A stretch of 64,000 bases of DNA from Apoderus coryli (GCA_911728435.2 OU452203.1:20728293-20792292); one strand, 5' to 3'; shown: positions 13,330 through 25,165, numbered from the stretch's first letter. Notes: generated by a model not told the origin, from the letters alone. Program-made: numbers and translations.

Positions 13330-13772
13330 GACAGCAATCTGACTATTACTTACATCCGCACGAAATTTGAGTATTGTTCAATCGAAAAGGTACAGCGGGA
13401 ATTTCTGAAGTATCTTACTTATAAAATTGAAAGTATTTATCCTGAAAGAGGTACTGACTATGGATCTTATCTTAGTAGGTTTAGTTTAACGAGCTTAGAA
13501 TCGAGAAGAATGTTGGCATCTGCATATTTCTTTTATAACTTAATTCATAATAAAATTGATTGCCCTTCTTTATTAAGTAAAATTAACTTTTGAACGATCG
13601 CCAGAACTTCACTTTTTATCCATCTCGTTCACGAACCAATGTTTTAAGAAATTCGCCTATTAATGTTTTTTATTCTTTAATTAATAGCATATCTGCTGGC
13701 TGTGATATTCTCATCTGTTCTCTGGAAGAGCTTGATCGGTGTATTATGGTGAATTTATTTTTTTTTTATTGA
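13330..13772 (+). pseudogene. LINE reverse transcriptase C-terminal fragment (Jockey/CR1-like)
   Basis: Two overlapping plus-strand frames hold the end of a LINE ORF2. The first (to 13593) reads TYIRTKFEYCS, IEKVQREFLKYLTYKI, YPERGTDYGSYLSRFSL, SLESRRMLASAYFFYNLIHN and KIDCPSLLSKINF. The second (13590-13772) continues with NFTFYPSRSRTNVLRNSPIN. This is the standard tail of Jockey/CR1-type proteins (LEY.. Q..FL.YL.. SLE.RR...  LL..I.F.. P...R....SP..R). The VIWSP..  segment after FEYCS is deleted, and a frame change separates the two parts. The palm domain is absent. The similar but better preserved element at 52455-53360 lies on the other strand. Confidence 0.8.
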
Positions 13773-13847
13773 AAAGAAAGAAAAAAATTAACTGTCTCGG
13801 CATCGAAGGCCATTGACACTAAGTTAGTTTAATATGATAATAATATT

Positions 13848-13854
<7 letters not shown>

Positions 13855-13890
<36 letters not shown>
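13855..13890. repeat. (TA)n microsatellite
   Basis: Near-perfect TA dinucleotide run of about 36 bp. It lies just past the 3' end of the minus-strand LINE at 13939-14775, where it could be that element's tail. Confidence 0.95.
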
Positions 13891-13894
<4 letters not shown>

Positions 13895-13938
13895 CATACA
13901 ACAGAAGACAACAGACAACAGTTAAGAAGAATAGCTAA

Positions 13939-14775
13939 TTATATTTTGTTGTACAATCCAGAGGCTTTTAGAAACTGTATTATGTTGTTGATGTTGTTGC
14001 TTACGTTGGAGCAGCTGAGGTCTTTTTGGAGGTCTCTACTTATGTTTGACTGGTCACGTGGAGTTCTTGGCATTCTGATAGGATGTGTTTTACTGTTAGA
14101 GCAGCGTGACAAAAGTCGCATGTTGGTGGCGTTTCGCTGGATAAGAGGTATTTATGTGTTGCTCGAGTGTGGCCTATTCTTAGTCGTCGAATGATGGACT
14201 TGTCTTTTCGGTTTGAGATACGTAACTTGTGGTGGCAGATGCTTTTTTCGATTTCGGCGAGCTTGGTAAATGAGACATTCCATATCTCCTGCCACTTCGT
14301 GTTTGTGCGTCTTGAGAACAGGCATTTCAAGTCATTGACTAGCTGAACGTGTGTTTCATCGAGGTTGAGTGCAGTTGTTTTTTGGCAATTTGATCAGCCA
14401 GTTCATTCCCAGCGATGCCGACGTGTGATGGAACCCATATTATGATGATGGCCGTATTTCTTTCATTCAGGATATAGAAATAATGGTGAATGGATTGCAC
14501 TAAAGGATGTTGAGAATATATGTCCTTGATCGATTCGATGGAGGAGAGGGAATCAGTACATATAGCAACTTTCTCGTATTGCTCCGATAAGGACTCCAAA
14601 GCCGACATGATGCCGTATAGTTCCGCCGTGTGGATAGTGGCGAATTTTGGAAGACGATGTCTGACCACTAGGTGGTGGGAGGTTACAACGGAACAGGCCA
14701 CCCCTTCATCTGTTCTTGATCCATCTGAGTAAAGGATTCTATCGTCTTTTTCCTGTTTTCAGATTTCAAGAGAAT
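13939..14775 (-). pseudogene. LINE 3' end with RNase H domain (I/R1-type)
   Basis: Minus-strand LINE tail in three frames. About 14775-14339 is an RNase H domain: the first catalytic Asp sits in ILYSDGSRTDEG, the Glu in IHTAELYGIMSAL, the second Asp in AICTDSLSSIESIK, and the last in WVPSHVGIAGNELADQIAKK. 14330-14040 is the post-RNase H region (RRLRIGHTRATHKYLLSS, then CDFC and HILSEC, the Cys/His knuckle). 14121-13939 ends PRTPRDQ..., FLKASGLYNKI, the usual C-terminus of such elements. There are frame changes at about 14335 and 14100. All four RNase H acidic residues are kept, so decay is modest. The reverse transcriptase domain upstream is missing, consistent with 5' truncation. The AATGGCCTTCGATGCCGAG block at about 13815-13797 (minus) may be part of its 3' UTR. 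Confidence 0.88.
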
Positions 14776-14829
14776 GCTTGCTGGAAAGAAGGAAAGAAAT
14801 TGATTGATCTGTAGTTATGAGACAAATTG

Positions 14830-15735
14830 AGCTATAATAAATGTAATGGATTTAAACACACATATACAAGACGAAACAAGAATTCCAAAGAAAGATACAA
14901 CAAGTAACAATTGACAATAAAGAAGAATGCAAAGAAGTTTGTAAGAGAAAGTTGAAGAATAAATAAAGGAAACTAGTGGGGTACAGCTCAATCTGACCCT
15001 CACATTTGCTGGAACTATGGTCAAGAAATTAGAACTTGTCTTGAATCCTCAAAGCTTCTATGAGCTGTGCCCTCGCCAGTTTTAATTGAGTGTATTTCCA
15101 AACTCATGTATTTTGATAGTGGCAGAAAAGTCTGTACCCACCATACAGAACAAATTGGGGATATTTTTTGCTGTTGTATTATACGTTATATTATAGGCGA
15201 CACATTTTAAAATCAATTTTATGCATTGAAAATTCATATCTGAACCGTCAAATGCAGCGCCAAGCGTAAATTTATATACTAGATTCCTGGAATGAATTAA
15301 TATATATATATTTTCTATTTTCCAGATGCCAGCATCAAAATGATTTTCCACATACCGACAAATAGTGAAATAAAAAAAAATTACATAGACTCGTTTAAAT
15401 TCGTTTGCAGAAAAACTGCGATCGACTCTACAGGGTTCTGAATGTAATAAAACATATTAAAATGCCAACTTCTGAGGAGAAGCAAGTAATTAAGCAAGAA
15501 TTTGAAATTGTTCAAAGCATTCCACCATAAAAATAAATTTTGTATCGAACCTGGATTTTAACATGGCAGTAGACTATTAAAGAAATTATCTCTGTTTAGA
15601 AAAGGGATGGATCGTTTCTTTGATGTTTTGACTGGTTGATAACTCCTTTCAAAGACAATCGTGACATCAGTAGTTGAAGAATTTCAACAATTTTGTGCAA
15701 TTGACAGAATACCATACCTCAAATCAGCAGGAATA
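14830..15735. other. Intergenic stretch
   Basis: Small frames (14815-15024 and 15082-15351, minus) unrecognised. Nothing else seen. Confidence 0.45.
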
Positions 15736-15740
15736 AGTAC

Positions 15741-15925
15741 TTAAAGGCGTTGGATGTGGTATGGATATAACAATTTGTCCTTAAGAATGCACCAAACAGT
15801 ACTATAACTTACATTCAAAACTTCAGCAACTTTTCGAGTAGAAGTACCTGGATTTTCTTCAACCTGTTTCAACTCAACCGTGCTTGCTGTCTTTTGCCTT
15901 CCTGTTCCTCCGCTAGTGTGTCTGT
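15741..15925 (-). pseudogene. DD41D-type transposase helix-turn-helix scrap
   Basis: A short minus-strand frame reads EENPGTSTRKVAEVLNV followed by SYSTVWCILKDKLLYPYHIQ and a stop at 15743-15741. It lines up with the second DNA-binding segment of the intact transposase at 25270 (SQSTRQLAEASGVSRSSIIR, ILKAYKFHPYKI). Just upstream (about 15925-15880) HTSGGTGRQKTAS may be the preceding linker after a frame change. About 55 residues survive and the catalytic domain is absent. It is a relative rather than a direct copy, since residues outside the helix-turn-helix pattern differ. Confidence 0.6.
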
Positions 15926-15934
15926 TTCATGAAG

Positions 15935-17850
15935 GCGTAGATGAATTTTTTTTAAACATAAATATCGGAAAGCTATGAAAATTTGGGGGTGTACGACAGT
16001 CAGACCACCAAAATATGTTAAATCTGGTGCCACTTTTGGTTATGCGATGTTAAATTGCTTTTTTTTAAATGAAACACTTTATATATTATTACGTTTTTGA
16101 ATTATACTTGATTTGATGTCTTCAGGCCCAAAATTTGTTTCAATAAGAAATCTTTAATTGCATTTTTATAGGTTTCAAATCGGAATTTTATTTTGTTGGA
16201 GTGGCATGAAGGTATAGGCGACAGGCTCTATCGAGTCAAATCTGTTCCATTGCCCTGTACAACAGATGTGAGCAGCAATATTTATGAGGTCCCTCACGTT
16301 TCGCGCTATTGTTAGTAGAGGGAGTTAAGACAACAAACCCCGAATATTTCAACAATTCTATTTGTAATACAACAGAGCTGCCATAATAATAATAATTATT
16401 ATTATAATTTGAACTGTTTTTGATTTATATTGGCAATTTTGTGTCAAGCGCATTGTTATTTTAATGAATTTATGTTAATTCTATTACATTATAACGACGC
16501 TCTGGTCAAATTAATTGTTTCTACCTCTCATTCCACTTTAACTGCATTAGTGCAATTATTAGTGCATGCAAATTATGATAAAAAGCATTTCTGGACCAAA
16601 AACACGAAATACACTAAACAATATGTTCAGGTAGGATATTATTATGATATTTTGTCATACATTGATTTATCCGTAATTTATTCATGTATTTGAATCAAAT
16701 TTCGATGTACAATTAAATCTTTACGCATAAATGAAAATGATATGCTATTTTGTATACAAAAATAAAATGTTGTCCTCGGGGCACGAATAGCTCTCCATAT
16801 TTAAGTGTAAAAGTAATAATTTTATGACCTTTTTGTCATTTATCTAAAATTTTTATATATTTTTTGTTTTGTTTTAGATATCAGCTATTTTTTTTTAAGT
16901 ATTGGGTTTTGTTCCTTTTTCTTCTCTTAGTTAATTTTGTTTAGTTTTATTATAAAATTTATTTTGCCCCCTTTTCTACTATTTACGAACGCCTATGTAA
17001 ACAAAATTGTTATGCTGCATGTTGTAGAGTTTTTTTTTTCGTTTTTGACCCTTTTTTACACTATTTTCAAACGCTTGTGTCAACCAGTTCATTTATGTAA
17101 CATTTTTTAAATTATGCAGTATTTCGGATAAGTTTAAGAACTATGATTTTTTTTAATTTTTGAACCCTCTTTTAGACCCCTTACCTACGCTCAATGTTTC
17201 CCAAAACCAAATTTGGTTAAAATCTATTAAGTGGTTTTTGCGTCTTCGTGGATACAGACAGACAGACAGACAGACATTTTTTTAAAACTACTTACTTACG
17301 TATAAAATGACCAAAAACAAGAATTTCCGGTAAAATTAAAGAAAAAAATTTTTTCATGAAACTAATAGTCTCCATTTTTGTTCTCTAATCCCGAAATCTA
17401 AAAGTCAACCCTCGTAATCGATTTGAAAAATTATTTTTTTAGCACAGGAAGAACACATTAACAGATGTGTATATAGGAATAAAAAAAATTATCTTTAACT
17501 CACTTATGATTAGAATTGAGGTGTTTCAGCATTGTTTAAAAATCTGACCGTTTTAAAGATTATGGGGGTGCAAATTTTGGTTGGGACACACTGTATATTA
17601 TTATATTTTTTCAGCGTCGGTCAACTTTCAAAGAATACCGGTATTATCCGTCTCCTCTAGCACGCTATAAAAAACTCAAATGACGTACATCAGCAGGCAA
17701 GTCGAATTTACCGTATATGTGGTAGCTAATTATTGTTATAGATATATTAAAAAATTCAGTAACGTACTTAGTGCGGCCCTGCGCTAACCATAACCTATGA
17801 TAAGGATGTATTATCCTGCTTTTTAGTTAGCGGTCCCTGGTCCCCCCTGA
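15935..17850. other. AT-rich intergenic stretch with (GACA)n
   Basis: Holds a (GACA)n microsatellite at 17255-17276 preceded by AAGTGGTTTTTGCGTCTTCG, a repeat-associated context I have seen in insect interspersed repeats. A lone ACACACTGTATA end lies at about 17589. The 87-aa frame at 16430-16693 is unrecognised. Confidence 0.5.
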
Positions 17851-18023
17851 GGGTTGCCATAGCCATGGTCAATCACTCTGAAAGGATTCTTCACATAAAC
17901 TTGAAAATAGATAATTTTGTGGCTGTAGCGATCAGAATTGAAGGTTTGTCATCATTTCCAAAAAACTTACAAACCCATGAATCTATAAGATTTGAAGATG
18001 CAAAATTAAAGTCGTCTCCAGGA

Positions 18024-18060
18024 ACCAAACATGTTTCGGAAAAATTTTATTCCATCATTT
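18024..18060 (-). ncRNA. Degenerate hammerhead-like motif
   Basis: The minus strand reads ATGATGGAATAAAATTTTTC then CGAAACATGTTTGG. The GAAAC-AT-GTT-TGG half is identical to the copies at 10934 and 44923, but the CTGATGA half has lost its first bases. Probably a relic of the same family. Confidence 0.3.
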
Positions 18061-18099
18061 TTGTGGGATATTTTCTTCTTGGGGTTTATTAATTATTTA

Positions 18100-19240
18100 T
18101 TAATGAATTATTTATTTAGTTATGTAAAGTTATGTATACTACTACTTTTGTAAGTTTTGTAATTGATTTATTTCATTTGTTTCAGAATAAACCCATTATT
18201 ATTATTATTTAAGAAAAATAGTCGAAAAATCACGAAAATAGTTCCAAGTTTTTAATATAAAAAATGACAAAACTTTTTTCTACCGAGTGAAATTCCGTCA
18301 AATCTTGTTTCTTTCTATCAAATATCTTTGTGAGTTTCCAAATACAGACAAGTGTAGCTTGACCAATAGTGTACTTTTACATCTATGCTCATTAAAGCTC
18401 TTAAGCTAGCTAGCTTAACTTTGTTTCTGGAAGATTAACAAACATTTATAAATTACTTCTTAAACTATTTTTTTAATAACGTTGATTGGCTTGTCGTTCA
18501 AAATATACTTCACATCATTTTTATTATTAACTCCCAATTTTCCTTTTTTCATACATCCGAAGCCAAAAGCTCAACGATGTACGCAAATTAAAGTTCACCT
18601 AGTTAGTACTTTCTTTGGTGCGGAAAAAGTTTTTCAAGATTAGCGACGATAGTAATGCCGATGAGTCGGGTAAAAGTTGGAAATGCCGGAAAAACGTGAC
18701 GGGAATTTGTTAAGTGGAATTTAGATCTTTGACATCATGTCGCTTTGGCAAAAGATATTTTTCTTATATTCGTATGTTAGAAATAGTCGCATTATATAAT
18801 ATGCTTATTTATTTCAAATAAAGTTTCGAATCTACAAAGGAACAAACGAAACAAATATATTTTAGAGAAGATTCTAAATTCTCTAACGCTTTTCATAAAA
18901 AGCTCAGTTGTCCAAAATTGGGAAAACAATAAAAACCTTCCAGGTGCCACAAAATCCAATTGAATTTTTAACAGACAATATAACCCAATTATTAAACATT
19001 TTTCAATTATTGCTATTGTTCTATGCTATTAATAGCTGTTTTGGGTTATTGAAAAACCTCTTTTCAATTGTAGTTTTTACATCATCACTCTTTGATCGGT
19101 TAAGTTAAGTTTGAACTTAAATTACTCCAAAAACAATTCCATCAAATTTTCACCAAAATAATGCTGGATCCACGGGCTGAAGCTTGAATAAGAGCAAGAG
19201 ATTGAGAAAGCTTACGCAGATTTTGCTGAATATATGTATA
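18100..19240. other. AT-rich intergenic stretch
   Basis: No recognisable feature. Confidence 0.4.
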
Positions 19241-19249
19241 CGCTATGCT

Positions 19250-20201
19250 ATTTTTAGCTCTTATCATATATGTATTCCCCAAATGCGGCAACAGCTTCTG
19301 CAAGTGTCGAAAAACGTTGCCTTTTCAGTTTGTTTTTTACGTACAGGAATAAAAAGAAGTCATTCGGTGCCAAGTTATGACTTTACGGCGGATGACTCAA
19401 CAAATCGATGTTTTGATTGCTCAAAAATGCAGTTGTTTGAGCCGATGTGTGAGAGCTCGCATTGTCGTGGTGAAGAGTGATCCGTCTTTGGCGGTTGGTT
19501 TTTCTGATTTCTTGGAAGGCAACTGGCAAACAAATGGTTGTGTACCACTCAGAATTGACCAATTGCTTGGAAGTGCTTCGTGCGCGAACAACTTTTGTTG
19601 GATTTGGCTTATCTTGAAACACCCATACAGTCGACTGCTGTTTACTTTCCGGTTCATACGCGTAAATCCACGATTCACCACTTGTCACGATGTCATAGAC
19701 GTGTTTCGAAGCACCGCGATCGTATTTTTTGAGCATTTCTTTCGACCAATCGTCACGAGCCTTTTTTTGAGCGGTTGAAAAATTGTGTGGGATCCAACGC
19801 GTACAATTTTTTTTGAGAGGCAAATGTTTATGCAATATTGAATGTATGCTGGTCCGACTAATACCTAAGGTTGTCTCAATCTCTTGATATGTCACATGAC
19901 GATCTTGCAATATCAGTTCGCGCACAGCATCAATGGTTTTCGGAACAGCAACTGATTTAGGCCGACCTTCACGAAATTCGTCTTGGAGTGAACTACGATC
20001 ACGATTGAATTCACCAAACCATCGATAAACAGTGGTCCTTGATGGAGCTTCATCGCCAAAAATAAAAAATAAGTGCACAATTATGCATACATTACCTTTG
20101 CATTTGGGGTCTGACCAAAAAGCATTATCCCTAGGTGCTTTGCAAACGTAAATCATTGAAGTTATGGTCGAGCTATTGCCTGCTATGTGCACGTAAATCA
20201 T
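19250..20201 (-). pseudogene. mariner DD34D transposase pseudogene
   Basis: Minus-strand mariner transposase. From the N-terminal side: FGDEAPSRTTVYRWFGEFNR (first helix-turn-helix end), the mariner linker REGRPKSVAV, DRHVTYQEIETTLGISRTSI (second helix-turn-helix), LHKHLPLKKNCTRWIPHNF (WVPHxL equivalent), then the catalytic domain. The first catalytic Asp is lost: the usual TGDESW reads TSGESW. The second Asp is present in HHDNASSHT. Then a TAA stop replaces the Tyr of PPYSPDLAP, and the frame continues after it with LAPNDFFLFLYVKNKL, placing the third Asp 34 residues after the second (DD34D). The extreme N-terminus (about 40 residues) is replaced by unrelated sequence. A dead copy with at least two disabling changes. 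Terminal inverted repeats were not identified. Confidence 0.88.
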
Positions 20202-20329
20202 TGAAAACTAGCTCCAAAGAATACCTTGCTAGAAATATCCCCGTGGAGGGCGTAAATTTGAATGGCGTTGTATTCTACAAATATTGGCAAACTCAAACAA
20301 TATCCACAACTCATTAATGGTGATCCACG

Positions 20330-21110
20330 TCTTATTCACATTCTCTGAACTCAAATTCACTTCATCAGCTGATTTAGTAAAACCATCTAAGAACATTTAA
20401 AAAAATCACTGCAATCAATAATAGTTTTTTAAATAATTTAGTATAGGTACATTTTACATCGTACACCGTGATGTTACAAAATCACAAAACACCTGAAAGG
20501 AAGATCTTGCAAGGTGCAATACTACGACCAGCTGCACGTCCACGCACAACCCAAAATATTAATTTAAATGTTCCACCTGCTCCTTTAAATTTCTTAATGT
20601 TGGTGTGTGTAGGTATCAGGCATAAATTTAGTATAAACTCACATTATTTAAGATTATTATTTACAAATGCCATATGCTTTTCAACATGTTTACCGAGTAT
20701 TATTGTGAAAGTGCGAATTTAATTAATGGTTTTGTTTTGCGAATTTTATAGGAAAAAATTATTATTGGGTGTAGTGGGCGGTAAATTAAATAAATAGATA
20801 AAGATTGGATTGTGATATACGTAGGATTGACGAATAATGTCACAATATTTAGAAGAACTGAGAATTGCACTTCCTGATTAATATATATTTTGTTATTTAA
20901 TTTAAATTACAAATGTATTTATTATTTTATTTATTTTTATATTTGGCGTAACAAGTGATGAGTGCGTATATTTCTCAGGTCAGACTAGCTTAAAAAGAAC
21001 AAACGAATAGGTGTGGGTTTTTTCATTCAATTTATGTTTATATTGTTAGAAAAATTAAAATATTTAAAAAACTGTAAAGTTTAGGTTTATTTTGAACATG
21101 GAATCTAAAA
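20330..21110. other. AT-rich intergenic stretch
   Basis: An 84-aa plus-strand frame at 20468-20722 has no recognised motif. Nothing else seen. Confidence 0.4.
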
Positions 21111-21123
21111 ATATATTCATATA

Positions 21124-21182
21124 CAGGGCATTCCATTTAAAAAACACAACTATGGTTAATTTCCTATATTTGGGACACCCTG
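21124..21182. mobile_element. 59-bp TA-flanked miniature element
   Basis: Starts CAGGGCATTCCATTTAAAAA and ends GGGACACCCTG, which reads CAGGGTGTCCC in reverse. TA dinucleotides flank both sides (21122-21123 and 21183-21184). The ends match those of the DD41D element at 24826-26912 in their first bases. It is too short to encode anything, probably a deletion product mobilised or left by a related transposase. Confidence 0.6.
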
Positions 21183-21189
21183 TATAGAT

Positions 21190-22610
21190 TCATAAATTTT
21201 TTAAAATTAAAATGATTACAAAATAATGTGTTAATAGTTTTCTGCTATTATTTCAATTAGTTTAAATCTGAAACATCAGTTAATAGAGCAGTAACTAAGG
21301 CTTTATAGCAAATAAACAAAATACCTATCTAATTGAGTTGATGCAAATATTTCATAATTAGACATTGAAAAGCCTCGGTCGCAGATAGGGGTGAAAATCC
21401 TAACTAACTACATCGTAATTAATTTAATTACGCATACAACATAAAATAATTAAGCCTGACGATGTTGTGGTCCTTTCATATATATTATTCACACAAACTT
21501 TTGACAAAGAGAAATGGGTTTTACTTAGATATATTTATATATAATCATATAGAGCGAATTTGCAGATGATACATATCACATAGGTACTTAATTGTAACTA
21601 GATTTATCATAATTTGAATTCCGCACTAGCGCAAAAATACAAACAAATGTGAAAGCTATTAAATTTGCACATGTTGTGTTTCTACTATACTAATACTTTC
21701 GCACAGCCTGCAACCAGTAAGGCTTTTCCAAACTGACATTTTTCTATTTCTCTTAATCTCGTCGCCTGAGTGGGTCCTATGCCATCTTCTTACATTCTTA
21801 CTCAAGTTTATTTGACTTTAGAAGCCGCGTTCGTGTACGTCTAGTCTTATGTTTTCGTGACATTTCTTAAGCCCACACCAATTTTTCTTTTACACTTGCT
21901 TTTGATGTACTTATGCGAGATGATGACTGACGAGCTGGAATTTTTCATGAAAGAGCATAAGGGATATACTTGGATTTGAAACAAAATGACGCGACCTATA
22001 GTGCTCATATTTTAACATTAATTTTATACTATGCTACAACCCTTCGAAATGTTATAAAGAACTTGTAAGACTTCCTTTTCAAGTAATGCAAACAACAATT
22101 CTTTCGTAAGTTGATTTTATTGAATTGGGTGAACTTTTATACAAACATGGCGCCAGCAGGATGTGTGTTTTAACCATTTTATTTTTTAAGAGCGTCTATT
22201 TGTAAATTATGAAAATAAAGCTCTAATAAAAACTAGGCATCATCGATCCTTATGTATTTTTTGTTCTCTTTTAGAGCCGCATTTATTTATATTAAAATAA
22301 ATATACAGGGTGTGAAACTAACAAAAAGCCAATTTGGTTTGTACCCAATATACAACGACATACAACTCCTCCTATACATTAATCCAGATATATTTTATAA
22401 TAAATGTTCGAAATGTTGACAATTGGACAATAAATATATATTTGTCAAAAAATTTAAAATAATTTGTAGACAGGTAAACAAAACATATAAAACATAAGAA
22501 TAATAAGTAATACATACAGGTACATCGTCAAATAAATAAATAAATCAATTAAGATACTTAAAGTAAATTAATTAAGTAAATATTCTACAGTTCAATATAT
22601 ATACATATAT
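21190..22610. other. AT-rich intergenic stretch
   Basis: One lone transposon-type end, TATACAGGGTGTGAAACTAA, at about 22301-22320. No genes recognised. Confidence 0.45.
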
Positions 22611-22618
22611 ATTCATAT

Positions 22619-22793
22619 GCCACGATAGTTTAATTGGTTAAAACACCTGACCGGCAATTGGGAGATGTTGGTTCAAATCCAGCTTGTGTCACGAGATTTT
22701 TTTGATTCGTACAAGTTAGTTTATTTCATTTTTCTTTGTATATCGGTGATATACTATACTCTGTCAACTTAGTTGAATATCTTTGTTTGTTTG

Positions 22794-22851
<58 letters not shown>
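22619..22851 (+). mobile_element. tRNA-derived SINE with (TA)n tail
   Basis: The head, 22619-22690, folds as a full cloverleaf. The acceptor GCCACGA/TTGTGTC has one mismatch, the D stem is GTTT/AAAC, the anticodon stem CCTGA/TTGGG, and the T arm GTTGG-TTCAAAT-CCAGC. The anticodon loop CCGGCAA would give GGC, but the base before the anticodon is C instead of the invariant T, which argues against a working tRNA. Internal promoter boxes A and B are recognisable. About 105 bp of body follows and then a long (TA)n run (22797-22851). This layout is that of a SINE: tRNA-like Pol III promoter, body and simple-repeat tail. The neighbouring LINE at 22920-23730 has its 3' end facing this same TA tract. 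Confidence 0.7.
22797..22851. repeat. (TA)n microsatellite
   Basis: About 55 bp of perfect TA repeats between the SINE body and the 3' side of the minus-strand LINE. Confidence 0.95.
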
Positions 22852-22853
<2 letters not shown>

Positions 22854-22919
22854 AAACACACAATACAAACTACTATCCAGTGTGTGAATCGCTCAAAAAT
22901 TAATGCACATTAAAAAAGT

Positions 22920-23730
22920 CACCTACTGTATAAAAAGCTTCTTCTAACAAATACGTCTTTAGAGCTTTACGGAATCGGGGAAGGGATGATAGCAATTTGA
23001 TTTCCATTGGCAGATGGTTGTGCATTTTTTTTGCATTGTATATAATCTTTTGATTAATTCGGAGGATGGGGCTGGCAGATAAAGATCATGTTCGGCGTTT
23101 CTAAGGAGATAGTTATGGAATGGTCTTTCAGAGACATCTGACAGGTGTTTGCGGATTAAGCAGACCGATTCCAATATGAATAAGGAAGGTAGTGTTAGTA
23201 TTTTAAATTTTCTGAAGAAGTCCTGGCATTGGGCTCTATAGTGCAGAGAATGTCGAATAGCTCTTTATTGTAATCTAAAAATACGCCCAAATTGCGTTGC
23301 ACAGCATGTACCCCCAGAATGGGACGGCGTATCGAAGATGGGATTCGAAGAGTGAAAAGTAGACTGTTATGGAAGTTGACAAGTTAAGTTCTTTGGAAAC
23401 TGATCTTAACGCCAAATAGGCAGAGCTTTTGATAACGCATTAATGTGCAATTTCTACTTCAGGGAGCTGTCAACAACAAGGCCCAGAAACTTGACAGAAG
23501 AAACGACGCCAATAGTGGAATTATTAAGTTCAAAAGACTGCAGCGCACCTTTATATGACACAGTAGTAGTATCATCAGCAAAGAGACATACTTTACCGCT
23601 GATGTCTAGGCACGTAATGTCGTTGATAAATAGCAAAAACAAAATAGGACCCAGCACCGAACCCTGTGCTTAAATCCTTGAACAACATTAGCTTCCTCTG
23701 CTGTTGTTGGATGACTATTTTAGACGACCG
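22920..23730 (-). pseudogene. LINE reverse transcriptase fragment, internally deleted
   Basis: On the minus strand, MLGPILFLLFINDITCL and VCLFADDTTTVSYKG (23657-23540) are the B motif and the catalytic FADD motif. The text then jumps to LNNSTIGVVSSVKFLGLVVD (the KFLGLxxD motif that normally lies about 70 residues further on), showing an internal deletion. After frame changes the C-terminal domain follows at 23174-22959: ESVCLIRKHLSD, RPFHNYLLRNAEHDLYLPAP, SSELIKRLYTMQKK, and a PFPDSVKL end. The order is that of Jockey-type LINEs. A catalytic FADD survives, but the protein is broken by stops, frame changes and the deletion. Upstream (23784-23660) a degenerate beginning of the palm may be present. 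Confidence 0.85.
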
Positions 23731-23939
23731 CCTTAATGAATCACAAAAAAAAAAAACCGGTGGCGTCAGATCCGTGCAGGCCAATGTTAATGCCCGATTC
23801 TTCCAATCCTATACGAGAAATTCACGTTCAAAAAATCACAGATAGTACGATAAAAATGTGCTGGCACCACAAATTGCCAAACTCTCACTCCATTAAAGTA
23901 TCCATCAATCACAATTTTTCGCAAAAGTAGAGAACAGAA

Positions 23940-24420
23940 CAATTAGACCTACAATAAGCATCAATCGGATTCAAGTTGTACCAATTATCAACATTTTCCC
24001 TGTTACTTTTAACAAAACAAAAAGTTCAGTCTACATTAAATACTTTATTATTCAAAAACTTCCGAATATCGATAAGAAAAAGTCGTTTAGTTAGCACACA
24101 AATACGTAAAATCTCAATTATATGTCCAAGACATTTAGAAGAACAGTAAATTTCCCGCTTCTACTTCATCCTTCAAGTGTAACTAATTACCCAAAACTAA
24201 CAAGTTAGTTTTTGAACATTGACTTTCGTGTGTGTATTCAGCTGTCTTCATGAATCTTCTTCTTTGTGATGTTTTTGCAGGAAGGTATTTTGCAGGAGCG
24301 CAAGACAAATTCGTATAGATATTTTCGTGTTTCACTATAAAAGAGACAGAGTGGAGTCGTATATTGTAAACTTTTTGACGGCGCATTTGAATTTATTGGG
24401 ATTAGAATATATATAAGACC
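23940..24420. other. AT-rich intergenic stretch
   Basis: No recognisable feature. Confidence 0.4.
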
Positions 24421-24423
24421 ACT

Positions 24424-24785
24424 TTATTTAGGTTTAGGGTAATCTAGATATAACTGTAATGAGATCCTTGAAAAAACATCTTGTTTAATAATATTGACAT
24501 ATTTTATTTCGCAAAAAGGCAATACAAAATATGCTATTGTATAGGAAGCGTCAAAAAAAAAACTATGAACTAACGTAAAAGTAATAAAACCCTTAACAAA
24601 TAACTCACAGGTTACAAAATCTTTATAGCTATAATATGTTTTATTGAGCAAAAACTCTCTTAATTTATTTTTAAAAACTTTTAAAGTTGAGAAGTCCCTA
24701 ATAGTTAAAGGTAACTTATTGTACATTCTGATACCTAAATAATTCACAGAGACATTTGTAACATTAAGCGTGGCAACTCTGCAAT
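24424..24785 (-). pseudogene. LINE C-terminal fragment
   Basis: The minus strand reads TLNVTNVSVNYLGIRMYNKL, PLTIRDFSTLKVFKNKLREF and LLNKTYYSYKDF. This is the end of many Jockey/CR1-type ORF2 proteins (the SV..G..LWN.LP..I......F...LK..L....YYS..EF pattern). After TYYSYKDF the frame runs on in sequence without similarity to 24424. Only about 60 residues are assignable. Its upstream side ends some 40 bp from the left terminus of the DD41D element, so that element may have jumped into it. Confidence 0.65.
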
Positions 24786-24825
24786 GAATTTATTGGAAAA
24801 TTATTCTTATTATAAAAAATATATA

Positions 24826-25165
24826 CAGGGTGGTCCAACGAAAAGTTTGCACCTAGCTTTTCTCTTTTTTTTGTAGTCGAATGCGAAAATGCTCGGACAC
24901 GTCGATTTTGCTTTTGAGGGGGACACATTTTAAACATATTTTTCGATCTGCGCCTTTAACCCCCTAGCGGGGGTGAGTAACAACCCTAAAATTTTAAATG
25001 GAAAGAGGGGTCTAATGACATATCATTTGAAAGGACACAAAATTGTCTTTCTAATGATACCCTATTTGTCGAATTTTACTAAAACAGTTAATACGAAAAC
25101 GACTTTAAAGACATTAAGCCGATAATTTTGGTATTAATGAGAAATACAAATAAGTTTTAATTATT
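24826..25165 (+). repeat. Left terminal inverted repeat of the DD41D element
   Basis: About 340 bp, the reverse complement of 26573-26912. It contains ACCCCCTAGCGGGGGT (24959-24974), a small palindrome, which could be an internal structure or binding site. Confidence 0.92.

Noticed and set aside
19184..19778. Plus-strand frames across the mariner region
   Set aside because: They are antisense shadows of the minus-strand mariner transposase.
22619..22690. Functional tRNA-Ala(GGC)
   Set aside because: The cloverleaf is good, but the invariant T before the anticodon is C, the acceptor has a mismatch, and a SINE-like body and TA tail follow.
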